A stretch of 64,000 bases of DNA from an uncultured Lachnospiraceae bacterium (GTDB lineage Bacteria > Bacillota > Clostridia > Lachnospirales > Lachnospiraceae): NCBI GenBank assembly GCA_902779395.1, contig CACZBK010000003.1:1-64000 (forward strand). Reading direction: 5' to 3'. Under the pieces are notes generated by a model, which ran no database searches, was not told where the DNA came from, and worked only from the letters and a program-made list of their open reading frames with translations. The position numbers and the translations under genes were made by a program. Below, piece by piece: positions 42,898-51,841 of this stretch (positions within the stretch are counted from its first letter, which is position 1; every line of letters starts with the position of its first letter).

Positions 42898-44055
42898 ATG
42901 AAGAGATTTACCAAGACACTGTTAGGTGCTACATTGGCAGTTTCCATGCTGGCAGGATGTACCGGTGATACCGGAGCTACCACCACAGGAGGATCTACCG
43001 GCGGATCTACAACATCTACTACTACCAGCACAACAACAGACAGCGGTTCATCTACAACCACATCTAATGAAGGCGCAGGCAAGAAGGTTGGTGTGTCGAT
43101 GCCTACCAAGGATCTGCAGAGATGGAATCAGGACGGCGCTAACATGGAGAGCGAGCTGAAGGCAGCAGGATATGAAGTAGATCTTCAGTATGCAGCAAAC
43201 GATGTTCAGCAGCAGCTGTCCCAGATAGAGAACATGATCGCCGGCGGATGCGACGTAGTCGTTATCGCAGCTATCGAAGGTTCTTCGCTGGGTGAAGCTC
43301 TTGACATGGCTAAGGCATCAAACATCCCGGTTATCGCTTATGACCGTCTGCTCATGAACAGTGATGCAGTATCTTACTACGCAACATTTGATAACTACAA
43401 GGTTGGTACCGTTCAGGGTACATATGTAAAGGATACCCTTGATCTGGATAATGCAGCAGGACCTTTCAATATTGAGTTCACCGCAGGTGACCCCGGTGAT
43501 AACAATGCAGGTTATTTCTTCAACGGTGCTTACGATGTTCTTAAACCCTACATCGATCAGGGCAAGCTTAACGTAGTATCCGGACAGAAGTCCTTTGATG
43601 AAGTTGCAACTCCTACCTGGGCAACCGATAAGGCTCAGTCCAGAGCAGAGAACATCTTATCATCCTACTATGCAGACGGAACCAATGTAGATGTATGGCT
43701 GTGCTCAAATGACTCTACCGCACTTGGTGTTGAGAACGCTTTAGCAGCTAACTACAATGGAACCTATCCTATCATCACCGGTCAGGACTGTGATATTGAG
43801 AATACCAAGAACATGATCGCAGGCAAGCAGAGCATGTCAGTATTCAAGGATACCCGTACTCTTGCATCACAGGTTGTTAAGATGACAGGCCAGATCTTAA
43901 GCGGAACTACTGTAGATGTTAATGATACTTCTACATACAACAACGGTGTTATCACTGTTCCTTCATTCCTTTGCGAGCCTGTATTTGCTGATGCAGATAA
44001 CTACAAGGCTATCCTGATCGATTCCGGTTACTACACCGAAGATCAGTTAAAATAA
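42898..44055 (+). CDS. sugar ABC transporter substrate-binding lipoprotein (ChvE/XylF-like), second copy
   Basis: I use ATG 42898 with AAAGGGAGG upstream; a longer frame from 42724 runs through the terminator. The 385-residue protein has the lipobox LAGC (Cys21), a Gly/Ser/Thr-rich spacer of about 45 residues, then the binding fold: GVSMPTKDLQRWNQDGANME, GGCDVVVIAAIEGSSL, ASNIPVIAYDRLL, CSNDSTALGVENAL, ITGQDCDIENTKNM. The DNA uses a restricted set of codons (GCA, AAC, TAC, GTT), unlike its neighbours, as expected for a highly expressed protein. Xylose, glucose, arabinose or galactose are typical ligands of this family. Confidence 0.93.
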   Translation: MKRFTKTLLGATLAVSMLAGCTGDTGATTTGGSTGGSTTSTTTSTTTDSGSSTTTSNEGAGKKVGVSMPTKDLQRWNQDGANMESELKAAGYEVDLQYAANDVQQQLSQIENMIAGGCDVVVIAAIEGSSLGEALDMAKASNIPVIAYDRLLMNSDAVSYYATFDNYKVGTVQGTYVKDTLDLDNAAGPFNIEFTAGDPGDNNAGYFFNGAYDVLKPYIDQGKLNVVSGQKSFDEVATPTWATDKAQSRAENILSSYYADGTNVDVWLCSNDSTALGVENALAANYNGTYPIITGQDCDIENTKNMIAGKQSMSVFKDTRTLASQVVKMTGQILSGTTVDVNDTSTYNNGVITVPSFLCEPVFADADNYKAILIDSGYYTEDQLK

Positions 44056-44086
44056 GAAAAAGAGATAGCAGTAAATCATTATACGG

Positions 44087-44108
44087 CAGGCGGGGAAAAC
44101 CCCGCCTG
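44087..44108 (+). other. intercistronic mRNA hairpin
   Basis: CAGGCGGGG (44087-44095) and CCCCGCCTG (44100-44108) form a perfect 9-bp stem with an AAAA loop, with no T-run after it. Placed between a binding-protein gene and its ATPase gene, it probably protects the upstream message or lets only part of the transcription through, giving more binding protein than transporter. Confidence 0.75.
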
Positions 44109-44157
44109 TTGTATAGCAGGGAAGACAGAGGCACTCAGTACAGATTGGAGGGGCATT

Positions 44158-45696
44158 TTGGGCAAGATATTACTTGAAATGAAGGATATTACCAAGACTT
44201 TCCCGGGCGTTAAGGCTCTCGATAATGTCAACTTAAAGGTTGAAGAAGGCGAGATACACGCACTGGTCGGAGAGAACGGGGCAGGTAAGTCCACGCTGAT
44301 GAATGTGCTCAGCGGTATATATCCCTTTGGAAGTTATGAAGGAGATATAATATATAATGGTGAGGTATGCCAGTTCCAGAAGATAACGGATTCGGAGAAG
44401 AAAGGTATCGTTATCATTCACCAGGAGTTGGCGCTGGTTCCTCAGATGACTATAGGTGAGAATATGTTCCTGGGCAACGAGCGCGGGAGCAAGAATGCTA
44501 TCAACTGGGATGAAACGTACGGCGAGGCTGACAAGTATCTTAAGATGGTGGGACTGTCGGAGTCATCGCGTGTACTTATAAAAGATATAGGAACAGGCAA
44601 ACAGCAGCTGGTGGAGATAGCAAAGGCACTGGCAAAAAACGCAAAATTGCTGATATTGGATGAGCCCACATCATCACTTAACGAAACCGATTCCAGAGCA
44701 CTTCTGGATCTGATGCTCGAATTTAAGAAAAAGGGCATGACCATGATCATCATAACACACAAGCTCAATGAGGTTGTGTACGTTGCAGATAAGATCACGG
44801 TAGTGCGCGACGGTTCGACCGTTGAAACTATGGACTGTCATACTATGGAGATCAACGAGGACAGGATCATCAAGGGAATGGTAGGCCGTGAGATCACAGA
44901 CCGTTTCCCGAAGAGAAGCAATGTGGAGATAGGCAGTGTCAATATGGAAGTTAAGGACTGGACCGTTTATCATCCTGTCTATGCGGAACGTAAGGTGGTC
45001 GACAATGTGAGCATGAACGTCAAGAAGGGCGAAGTGGTAGGTATCTACGGTCTGATGGGCGCCGGACGTACGGAGCTGGCGATGAGCATCTTCGGCCGTT
45101 CCTACGGTTCGGATATCACCGGTACTCTTTTTATAAACGGTAAGGAAGTGGTGCTTAAGAATCCGCGTGAAGCCATCAATGCAAAGCTCGCATATGTTAC
45201 AGAGGACCGTAAGGGTAACGGACTGGTTCTTTCGAATCCGATACGTGTGAACACCTCGCTTGCCAACATGAAGGGCGTGAGCAATAACGGTATCATCGAT
45301 ATGGATAAGGAATACCAGGTGGCTGTTGAGTATAAGGATAAACTGAGGACCAAGACGCCTTCTGTTGAACAGAACGTCGGTAATCTTTCCGGAGGTAACC
45401 AGCAGAAGGTCCTTCTGGCAAAGTGGATGTTTACGGATCCGGATATACTGATACTTGATGAGCCTACCAGAGGTATAGACGTAGGTGCCAAGTACGAGAT
45501 CTATTGTATAATAAATGACCTGGTAAAGGCAGGAAAATCGGTAGTCATGATATCATCCGAGCTCCCCGAGGTTATAGGAATGAGCGACCGTATCTATATA
45601 ATGAATGAGGGCCGCTTTGTGGGAGAGATGAAAGCAAGCGAAGCCACACAGGAGAATATCATGGCCTGCATCTTACAGGCGGGGAGGGGCGAATAG
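44158..45696 (+). CDS. gguA: sugar ABC transporter ATP-binding protein with two NBDs (GguA/XylG-like)
   Basis: Start is TTG 44158, preceded by GGAGGGG. The 512-residue protein has two ATPase domains as in all CUT2 sugar importers. The first is complete: Walker [26 protein letters not shown], switch His in IITHKLNEV. The second has an altered Walker A ([12 protein letters not shown], Lys to Arg), followed by [17 protein letters not shown] and [12 protein letters not shown]. It lies between the binding protein and two permeases and powers uptake. Gene order and sequence resemble gguAB/xylGH; the symbol is by family resemblance. Confidence 0.94.
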   Translation: MGKILLEMKDITKTFPGVKALDNVNLKVEEGEIHALVGENGAGKSTLMNVLSGIYPFGSYEGDIIYNGEVCQFQKITDSEKKGIVIIHQELALVPQMTIGENMFLGNERGSKNAINWDETYGEADKYLKMVGLSESSRVLIKDIGTGKQQLVEIAKALAKNAKLLILDEPTSSLNETDSRALLDLMLEFKKKGMTMIIITHKLNEVVYVADKITVVRDGSTVETMDCHTMEINEDRIIKGMVGREITDRFPKRSNVEIGSVNMEVKDWTVYHPVYAERKVVDNVSMNVKKGEVVGIYGLMGAGRTELAMSIFGRSYGSDITGTLFINGKEVVLKNPREAINAKLAYVTEDRKGNGLVLSNPIRVNTSLANMKGVSNNGIIDMDKEYQVAVEYKDKLRTKTPSVEQNVGNLSGGNQQKVLLAKWMFTDPDILILDEPTRGIDVGAKYEIYCIINDLVKAGKSVVMISSELPEVIGMSDRIYIMNEGRFVGEMKASEATQENIMACILQAGRGE

Positions 45697-45697
45697 T

Positions 45698-46864
45698 ATG
45701 AATCTTAAATTACTTGATGTATTAAAAAAATATACGATGGTATTTGCCCTGATCGCAGTGATCATATTCTTTTATGCAAGTACCGGAGGGAAGATCCTTC
45801 TTCCCCAGAACATAAATAATCTTATCTCCCAGAATGCATACGTGTTCGTTCTGGCAGCAGGTATGCTGTTGTGTATACTGACAGGCGGTAACATAGACCT
45901 TGCAGTCGGCTCGGTGGTATGTTTTGTGGGTGGTATCGGTGCCGTGATGATGGATAAGAGCATCAATGTATGGGTAGCGGTAGCAGTAATGCTCATCGGC
46001 GGTATACTGGTAGGTGTATGGCAGGGCTTCTGGATCGCCTACGTAAAGGTGCCTCCGTTCATAGCGACTCTGGCCGGTATGTATGCCTTCCGCGGACTGG
46101 CAAATGTGGTCATGAAAGGTTTTGCGGTAGGTGTGCGTAACGAGACTTTCCTTAATGTATTCGGCGGAGGCGCAGACTGCTATATCCCCGATGTTTTAGG
46201 CGGTGACGGCTTTAACCTTACATGTATGGCAGCAGGCGTGGCAGTAGCTTTGGTATACACGGCATTTGTTGTAAAGAAGAGACTGAGTGCAAAGGCAAAA
46301 GGCTATGAGCTGGAGCCTCTGTATCAGGTGATACCCAGGATGGTGGTCATCTGTGCGGCAGTTTTGTGGGTATTCTTTAAACTGGCTAATTACAAGGGTA
46401 TCCCCGCAGGCCTCATCTGGATAGCGGTAGTGCTGATAGCATACGGATATATCACAACAAAGACTACGATAGGCCGTTATCTTTATGCGGTAGGCGGTAA
46501 CGAGAAGGCTACCAGACTTTCGGGTATCGATTCACGTAAGGTATACTTCTTCGCTTATATCAACATGGGACTTATGGCCGGTCTGGCAGGTATACTTACG
46601 ATAGCTCGTGCATCAGGTGCACAGCCTACCTTCGGTAACGGCTATGAGATGGATGCCATCGCAGCCTGCTTTATCGGCGGTGCATCCGCAAACGGCGGTG
46701 AAGGCGGGATATTCGGTGTAATCATCGGTGCGGTGCTCATGGGTGTCATAAACCAGGGCATGAGTATCATGGGTATGTCGGCTAATTATCAGAGCGTTGT
46801 CAAAGGTATCGTGGTTCTTGTAGCGATCCTCTTCGATGTGCTCTCAAATAAGAAGAAAAAGTAA
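45698..46864 (+). CDS. gguB: sugar ABC transporter permease, first copy (GguB/XylH-like)
   Basis: The 388-residue membrane protein has about ten helices and the CUT2 permease features: NLISQNAYVFVLAAGMLLCI, TGGNIDLAVGSVVCFVGG, VPPFIATLAGMYAFRGLANV, YAVGGNEKATRLSGID and FIGGASANGGEGGIFG. It starts one base after the ATPase gene. A second, clearly homologous permease follows, so the transporter may use a heterodimeric channel. Ribosome binding site GGAGGGG lies inside the ATPase end. Confidence 0.94.
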   Translation: MNLKLLDVLKKYTMVFALIAVIIFFYASTGGKILLPQNINNLISQNAYVFVLAAGMLLCILTGGNIDLAVGSVVCFVGGIGAVMMDKSINVWVAVAVMLIGGILVGVWQGFWIAYVKVPPFIATLAGMYAFRGLANVVMKGFAVGVRNETFLNVFGGGADCYIPDVLGGDGFNLTCMAAGVAVALVYTAFVVKKRLSAKAKGYELEPLYQVIPRMVVICAAVLWVFFKLANYKGIPAGLIWIAVVLIAYGYITTKTTIGRYLYAVGGNEKATRLSGIDSRKVYFFAYINMGLMAGLAGILTIARASGAQPTFGNGYEMDAIAACFIGGASANGGEGGIFGVIIGAVLMGVINQGMSIMGMSANYQSVVKGIVVLVAILFDVLSNKKKK

Positions 46865-46876
46865 GGAGAGTGAATC

Positions 46877-48046
46877 ATGGCAAAATTTCTTGAAACATTA
46901 AAAAAGCATGCAATGCTGATCGTTCTTGTCCTGGTATATATCTTCTTTACGGTAAGGACAAATGGCTTGATGTTCTCTCCGCTGAACTTTAACGCCCTGA
47001 TCACGCAGAATGCATATGTATTCATACTGGCGACAGGTATGCTGATGTGTATGCTCACCGGCGGTAATATAGATCTTTCATGCGGATCCTTTGTATGTTT
47101 CCTGGGAGCTGTCGGCGGTATCGTAGCGGTAACTAAGGAAATGGGCACAGGCACATCGATCTTTCTTATGCTGATAATAGGAATAGTATATGGCTGTGTA
47201 CTGGGATTTCTGGTGGCTTACGTAAACATTCCGCCCTGGATCGCCACACTGGCCGGTTATCTGGCATTCAGAGGCTGGGGTACGGCACTGCTTTCGGAAA
47301 ACAGTGACACCGGAAGTATAGGACCCTTCCCCAAGAGCTTTCTTCAGATCTTTTCGGGCAAGCTTTTTGAAACCAAGATCAACGAGCTTAATATGGTCTG
47401 CCTGACCGTAGGTATCATAGCAAGCGTGATCGTGATAGCGGTTAATTTTATCGGCAGGGCAAATAAGTTAAAGAAGGGTTATGAAGCAGAATCTCTCATA
47501 TCGGTGATAGTAAGATCCGTGCTGTCCGCAGGAGTTATCATACTCTTCGCTTATAAGCTTGCGATGGCAGGCGGTATCCCTACAGTACTGGTATGGGTGG
47601 TGGCGATAGTTCTGATCTACAGCTTCATCACATCAAAGACCACCTTGGGCAGATACTTCTATACCATAGGCGGTAACAAGGAAGCGACAAGGCTTTCGGG
47701 TGTGGATACCAAGAAGATCATGTTCTTTGCTTACCTTAACATGGCTGTGCTGACGGTTATCACATCCTACATCGTAGTGGCACGTTTCCAGGCGGCTAAC
47801 TCTACTGCAGGTACCTATTACGAGATGGATGCCATAGCAGCCTGCGTTGTAGGCGGTGTATCGGCATACGGCGGTTCCGGATCGGTATTCGGTATGGTGG
47901 TCGGTGCTACACTGATCGGTGTCATCAACCTCGGCATGCAGCTTACGGGTGTGGATGCCGACTGGCAGAAGATAGTCAAGGGTGCAGTGCTTCTTGGTGC
48001 GGTTGTATTCGATATCATGGCAGCAAAGAAAAATTCAACAAAATAA
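46877..48046 (+). CDS. gguB: sugar ABC transporter permease, second copy
   Basis: The 389-residue protein lines up with its neighbour over its full length: LITQNAYVFILATGMLMCML, TGGNIDLSCGSFVCFLGA, IPPWIATLAGYLAFRGWGTA, YTIGGNKEATRLSGVD and VVGGVSAYGGSGSVFG. The two are evidently a tandem duplication that has diverged in helices 4-6, and both keep all conserved loops. Most CUT2 importers use one permease gene as a homodimer; separate permeases here suggest a heterodimer or alternative channels. AAGGAGAG precedes ATG 46877. Confidence 0.93.
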   Translation: MAKFLETLKKHAMLIVLVLVYIFFTVRTNGLMFSPLNFNALITQNAYVFILATGMLMCMLTGGNIDLSCGSFVCFLGAVGGIVAVTKEMGTGTSIFLMLIIGIVYGCVLGFLVAYVNIPPWIATLAGYLAFRGWGTALLSENSDTGSIGPFPKSFLQIFSGKLFETKINELNMVCLTVGIIASVIVIAVNFIGRANKLKKGYEAESLISVIVRSVLSAGVIILFAYKLAMAGGIPTVLVWVVAIVLIYSFITSKTTLGRYFYTIGGNKEATRLSGVDTKKIMFFAYLNMAVLTVITSYIVVARFQAANSTAGTYYEMDAIAACVVGGVSAYGGSGSVFGMVVGATLIGVINLGMQLTGVDADWQKIVKGAVLLGAVVFDIMAAKKNSTK

Positions 48047-48064
48047 GGAAAGATAAAGAAGCAG

Positions 48065-48103
48065 ACGCCCTGTCAAGAAAAAATACTTGACAGGGCGTTT
48101 TTC
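48065..48103 (+). terminator. terminator of the sugar transport operon
   Basis: Perfect 13-bp arms ACGCCCTGTCAAG (48065-48077) and CTTGACAGGGCGT (48086-48098) with an A-rich loop, then TTTTT. The right arm also carries the -35 box of the next promoter. Confidence 0.93.
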
Positions 48104-48115
48104 TTCTGGCATAAT
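48087..48115 (+). promoter_or_regulatory. ylxM-ffh promoter embedded in the terminator
   Basis: A perfect -35 TTGACA (48087-48092) lies within the terminator stem, and CATAAT (48110-48115) follows at 17 bases. The ylxM ATG is ten bases after the -10, so the leader would be about 3-5 bases long. Confidence 0.8.
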
Positions 48116-48125
48116 ACCCCTTGTT

Positions 48126-48485
48126 ATGGAAAAAATAGTCGAGCAGGGCATATTATATGATTTTTACGGACCGCTGCTTACGCAGCACCAGCAGGAGATA
48201 TATGAGGCCTGCGTGTTCGATGATCTCAGCCTTGCGGAGGCGGCGGAGTGCTTTGGGGTCAGCAGGCAGAATATACACGACCTTATAAAGCGCTGCGATA
48301 AAAGTCTTAAGGATTACGAAGCACGGCTTGGTCTGATAGCCAGATTCAGGGAAAACCGTGACAGTCTGGAGAGCATGAGAAAACTGTTATCAAAGAACAG
48401 AGATGCAGAAGGTGCACGCTCATTAAGCGCTGCAGAGACCGAAGCGCTTCTCATGGCTATAGATGAGCTGCTGGATAGTATATGA
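48126..48485 (+). CDS. ylxM: YlxM-type helix-turn-helix protein (UPF0122)
   Basis: The 119-residue protein reads ILYDFYGPLLTQHQQEIYE at the start, then a sigma-70 region-4-like helix-turn-helix (LSLAEAAECFGVSRQNIHDL). YlxM sits before ffh in most Firmicutes and is thought to affect signal recognition particle function. ATG 48126 has no ribosome binding site and lies within a few bases of the predicted transcript start. An upstream TTG (48087) would place coding sequence over the promoter and is unlikely. Confidence 0.93.
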   Translation: MEKIVEQGILYDFYGPLLTQHQQEIYEACVFDDLSLAEAAECFGVSRQNIHDLIKRCDKSLKDYEARLGLIARFRENRDSLESMRKLLSKNRDAEGARSLSAAETEALLMAIDELLDSI

Positions 48486-48508
48486 AACCCTGCTGATAGG
48501 ATATATAT

Positions 48509-49864
48509 ATGGCATTTGAAAGTTTAAGTGATAAATTACAGAATATCTTCAAGGGGCTTAAGGGCAAGGGCAAGCTGACCGAAGCTGATGTGCGCGGAGC
48601 CATGAAAGAAGTCAAAATGGCATTGCTTGAAGCAGATGTCAACTTCCGTGTAGTAAAGCAGTTCGTTAAGTCTGTTGAGGAACGCGCCGTGGGTGAGGAT
48701 GTAATGAACGGCCTCAATCCAGGGCAGATGGTCATCAAGATAGTTAATGAAGAAATGACCGCCCTTATGGGCAGTGAGACTACTGAGCTTAAGCTGCAGC
48801 CGGGTAAGGCAACGACAGTCATCATGATGTGCGGTCTTCAGGGTGCAGGTAAGACGACTACCACTGCGAAGATAGCCGGAAAGCTTAAGTTAAAAGGCAA
48901 GAAGCCGCTGCTGGTAGCCTGCGATGTGTACAGGCCTGCAGCTGTTGAACAGCTTGAGATAAACGGCAAGAAACAGGAAGTTGATGTGTTCTCAATGGGA
49001 ACAGACCATAAGCCTGTAGATATAGCAAAAGCCGCAATGGAGTATGCGGAGAAGAACGGTCATAATGTTGTTATCATTGATACTGCGGGACGTCTTCACA
49101 TAGACGAGGATATGATGCAGGAGCTGATCAACATAAAGGAGCAGATCGAGGTTCATCAGACGCTTCTGGTGGTTGATGCCATGACCGGTCAGGATGCCGT
49201 AAATGTGGCTAAAGAATTTGATGAAAAAGTCGGGGTGACGGGTATCATCTTATCGAAGATGGATGGCGATACCCGTGGCGGTGCGGCACTTTCCGTTAAG
49301 GCTGTTACAGGTAAGCCCATATTGTTCGTGGGTATGGGAGAGAAGCTTTCAGACCTTGAGCAGTTCTATCCCGACAGAATGGCAGGGCGTATCCTTGGAA
49401 TGGGCGATGTGCTCTCACTCATCGAAAAGGTTGAGCAGAGCATAGATATCGATCCGGAAACAGAAAAGGATATGGCAGGCCGCCTTAAGAAAGGCAAGTT
49501 CGATTTCAATGATTTCCTTGAATCCATGAAACAGATGCAGAAGATGGGAGGAATAGGAAGTATCCTCTCCATGCTGCCGGGTGTGGGTTCAAAGATGGGC
49601 GATATAAGCTCTATGATCGATGATAAGCAGCTTAAACAGACTGAGGCTATAGTGCTTTCAATGACGCCTCAGGAGCGTGCCAATCCCAAGCTTTTAAATC
49701 CCCAGCGCAAGTACAGGATAGCTAAGGGCGCAGGAGTCGATATAGCGATCGTAAACCGTTTTATCAAGCAGTTTGAACAGTCGCAGAAAATGATGAAGTC
49801 GATGCCGGGTATGATGGGCGGCATGGGTAAGAAAGGACGTGGAGGCTTTCGCTTTCCGTTTTAA
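48509..49864 (+). CDS. ffh: signal recognition particle GTPase Ffh
   Basis: Ffh binds signal sequences and the SRP RNA and targets ribosomes to the membrane. The 451-residue protein has an N domain (1-95), a G domain with GLQGAGKTTTTAK (about 109-121), DTAGRLHIDEDM, DAMTGQDAV and SKMDGDTRGGAAL. The Met-rich M domain (about 310-451) includes the RNA-binding motif SMTPQERANPKLLNPQRKYRIAKG region and a Gly/Met tail (MMGGMGKKGRGG). It lies 23 bases after ylxM. Confidence 0.98.
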   Translation: MAFESLSDKLQNIFKGLKGKGKLTEADVRGAMKEVKMALLEADVNFRVVKQFVKSVEERAVGEDVMNGLNPGQMVIKIVNEEMTALMGSETTELKLQPGKATTVIMMCGLQGAGKTTTTAKIAGKLKLKGKKPLLVACDVYRPAAVEQLEINGKKQEVDVFSMGTDHKPVDIAKAAMEYAEKNGHNVVIIDTAGRLHIDEDMMQELINIKEQIEVHQTLLVVDAMTGQDAVNVAKEFDEKVGVTGIILSKMDGDTRGGAALSVKAVTGKPILFVGMGEKLSDLEQFYPDRMAGRILGMGDVLSLIEKVEQSIDIDPETEKDMAGRLKKGKFDFNDFLESMKQMQKMGGIGSILSMLPGVGSKMGDISSMIDDKQLKQTEAIVLSMTPQERANPKLLNPQRKYRIAKGAGVDIAIVNRFIKQFEQSQKMMKSMPGMMGGMGKKGRGGFRFPF

Positions 49865-49904
49865 ATAATCAATCATATACATTCCAAAAGGGAGGAAATT
49901 AAAA

Positions 49905-50150
49905 ATGGCAGTAAAAATGAGATTAACAAGAATGGGAAAGAAGAAAAAGCCCCAGTATCGTATCGTGGTGGCTGATTCCCGTAATGCACGTGACGGTAAG
50001 GTGATCGATGAGGTAGGTACCTATGATCCCAATACCAATCCTTCTACCTTCAAGCTTGATGAGGAGAAGACTAAGAAGTGGCTTGCAAACGGCGCACAGC
50101 CTACCGAAACCGTAGGTAAGATCCTTAAGCTGGCTAATATCGAGAAATAA
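49905..50150 (+). CDS. rpsP: 30S ribosomal protein S16
   Basis: The 81-residue protein has the invariant start [40 protein letters not shown] and a helix ending [28 protein letters not shown] lies before ATG 49905. It is the usual gene between ffh and khpA/rimM in Firmicutes. Confidence 0.98.
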   Translation: MAVKMRLTRMGKKKKPQYRIVVADSRNARDGKVIDEVGTYDPNTNPSTFKLDEEKTKKWLANGAQPTETVGKILKLANIEK

Positions 50151-50170
50151 AAACGCCGGGGGGTATTTGA

Positions 50171-50401
50171 ATGAAAGAATTGGTTGAGGTGATCGCCAAA
50201 GCCCTGGTTGATAAGCCGGAGGCTGTGCAGGTCACCGAAGAAACTGACGGTAAGCATATTACCGTCAAGCTTAAGGTTGACCCCGCCGATATGGGTAAGG
50301 TCATCGGTAAGCAGGGCAGGATAGCCAAGGCGATCCGTGCTGTTGTTAAGGCGGCATCTACAAGGGATGATACCTATGTGGATGTGGACATAATAGAGTA
50401 A
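50171..50401 (+). CDS. khpA: KH-domain RNA-binding protein KhpA
   Basis: The 76-residue protein is a single KH domain with the VIGKQGRIAKAIRAVV loop (GxxG as GKQG) near residue 45. KhpA, with KhpB, binds many RNAs and affects cell division in streptococci and lactobacilli. It begins 20 bases after rpsP. GGGGGG lies nearby as ribosome binding site. Confidence 0.96.
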   Translation: MKELVEVIAKALVDKPEAVQVTEETDGKHITVKLKVDPADMGKVIGKQGRIAKAIRAVVKAASTRDDTYVDVDIIE

Positions 50402-50412
50402 GATAATATGAT

Positions 50413-50441
50413 TGCCCGGAAGTTTTTTTCCGGGCATTTTA
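50413..50441 (+). terminator. terminator after khpA
   Basis: TGCCCGGA (50413-50420) pairs with TCCGGGCA (50429-50436), with a T-rich loop and TTTT after. It may only partly stop transcription into rimM. Confidence 0.75.
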
Positions 50442-50495
50442 TGTAAGTTCAATACGTTTCTGTTGAAGCGAAGGATCTAAGAAGAGGAATGATAA

Positions 50496-50999
50496 ATGTC
50501 AGAAGAATACTTCAGAATAGGTGTCATCACCGAACCGCACGGTGTGCGCGGCGAAGTGAAAGTATATCCGACAACGGATGATCCGGTCCATCTGAAAAAA
50601 GTAAAAGAATATTATATGCAGGGAGCTGAAGGGATGGAACTCTTCCATCTGCAGGGGATGAAACTGCAAAGTGACCGTATCATTCTGAAATTTAAGGAGA
50701 TAACAGACAGGGATATGGCCGAAAAGCTTAGAAAAAAAGAGCTTTTTGTTGAACGGGCCGATGCTGTACCGCTTGACGAGGATGAATACTATATATCCGA
50801 TCTTGAAGGCTTGTCTGTGTATGAGAATGATGAAAAGATAGGTACGTTGGCAGAGGTTCTGAGAACAGGAGCCAATGACGTATATCGTATAGAGAGAACG
50901 GACGGAAGTGAACTTTTGCTTCCGGCCATAAAGCAATGTGTATTGAAAGTGGATGTCAGGGAAGGCCGGATAGATGTTTCGGTGATGGAAGGCTTATGA
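50496..50999 (+). CDS. rimM: 16S rRNA processing protein RimM
   Basis: RimM assists 30S head maturation. The 167-residue protein has the N-terminal barrel signature IGVITEPHGVRGEVKVYPTT and a C-terminal PRC barrel (about 95-167, YYISDLEGLSVYENDEKIG, ELLLPAIKQCVLKVD). AAGAGGAATG lies before ATG 50496. Its stop overlaps the trmD start by four bases (ATGA). Confidence 0.96.
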   Translation: MSEEYFRIGVITEPHGVRGEVKVYPTTDDPVHLKKVKEYYMQGAEGMELFHLQGMKLQSDRIILKFKEITDRDMAEKLRKKELFVERADAVPLDEDEYYISDLEGLSVYENDEKIGTLAEVLRTGANDVYRIERTDGSELLLPAIKQCVLKVDVREGRIDVSVMEGL

Positions 51000-51796
51000 G
51001 ATATTACGTAATGACACTTTTTCCCGAGCTTATAGATAAGGGAATGCATACCGGTGTACTGTACCGCGCTATGGAAGAGGGGATACTTTCGCTTGATTGT
51101 TTCCATATCAGGGAATATACTGCGAGTAAGCATAAGCGGGTAGATGATTATACCTATGGAGGCGGAGCAGGCATGCTTATTCAGTGCCAGCCGGTATATG
51201 ACTGTTACTGTGCGGTAATGGATACGATAAAAAAAAGAGCTGAGGAAGAAGGAAAGAGCACAGGCAGAAAGCGCGTTATTTATCTTACTCCCCAGGGAAG
51301 GGTATTTGACCAGGCACTGGCAGAGGAACTTGCAAAAGAGGATGATCTGATATTTCTCTGCGGACATTATGAGGGGATTGATGAGCGTGTCCTGGAGGAG
51401 ATAGTAACAGATAATGTTTCGATAGGGGATTATGTGCTCACAGGTGGTGAGCTTCCCGCTCTGGTCATGATGGACAGTATATCCCGTCTTATACCTGGAG
51501 TGCTCAATAATGATGAATCAGCCACTACAGAGAGCTTTAATGAAGGTCTGCTCGAGTATCCGCAGTATACCAGACCGGAAGAGTGGATGGGGAAAAAGGT
51601 TCCGGAGATACTCTTATCCGGTGACCATGCCAGGGTAGACCGCTGGAGGCTGCTTCAGTCTTTGGAGCGGACGAAAGAAAGACGGCCGGAGCTGTATGCG
51701 GAATATGAACAGACTCATGCCGAAGAGCTAGCAGCGCTCAGGAAAAAGCTTGAAAAGGAAAGAAAGAAGCAGCTTAAGGCCGAGGGTAAATTGTAA
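50996..51796 (+). CDS. trmD: tRNA (guanine37-N1)-methyltransferase
   Basis: TrmD methylates N1 of G37 in tRNAs read by C-starting codons and prevents frameshifts. I use ATG 50996, coupled to the rimM stop; an upstream frame from 50936 adds rimM-overlapping residues not found in TrmD. The 266-residue protein shows MRYYVMTLFPELID, DDYTYGGGAGMLIQ, IFLCGHYEGIDERV (knot region), SIGDYVLTGGELPA and the C-terminal EYPQYTRPEEW. The C-terminal tail is Lys/Glu-rich. rplS, which usually follows trmD, is absent. Confidence 0.97.
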   Translation: MRYYVMTLFPELIDKGMHTGVLYRAMEEGILSLDCFHIREYTASKHKRVDDYTYGGGAGMLIQCQPVYDCYCAVMDTIKKRAEEEGKSTGRKRVIYLTPQGRVFDQALAEELAKEDDLIFLCGHYEGIDERVLEEIVTDNVSIGDYVLTGGELPALVMMDSISRLIPGVLNNDESATTESFNEGLLEYPQYTRPEEWMGKKVPEILLSGDHARVDRWRLLQSLERTKERRPELYAEYEQTHAEELAALRKKLEKERKKQLKAEGKL

Positions 51797-51841
51797 TGCG
51801 CAGATCCTGATACTCAGGTTATTATCGGAAGAGGATATCTT

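Noticed and set aside
42960-43070. Repeated GGATCTACC/ACAACA units in the second sugar-binding protein gene
   Set aside because: This is a low-complexity Gly/Ser/Thr linker after the lipidated cysteine, normal for surface lipoproteins, not a mobile or CRISPR-type repeat.
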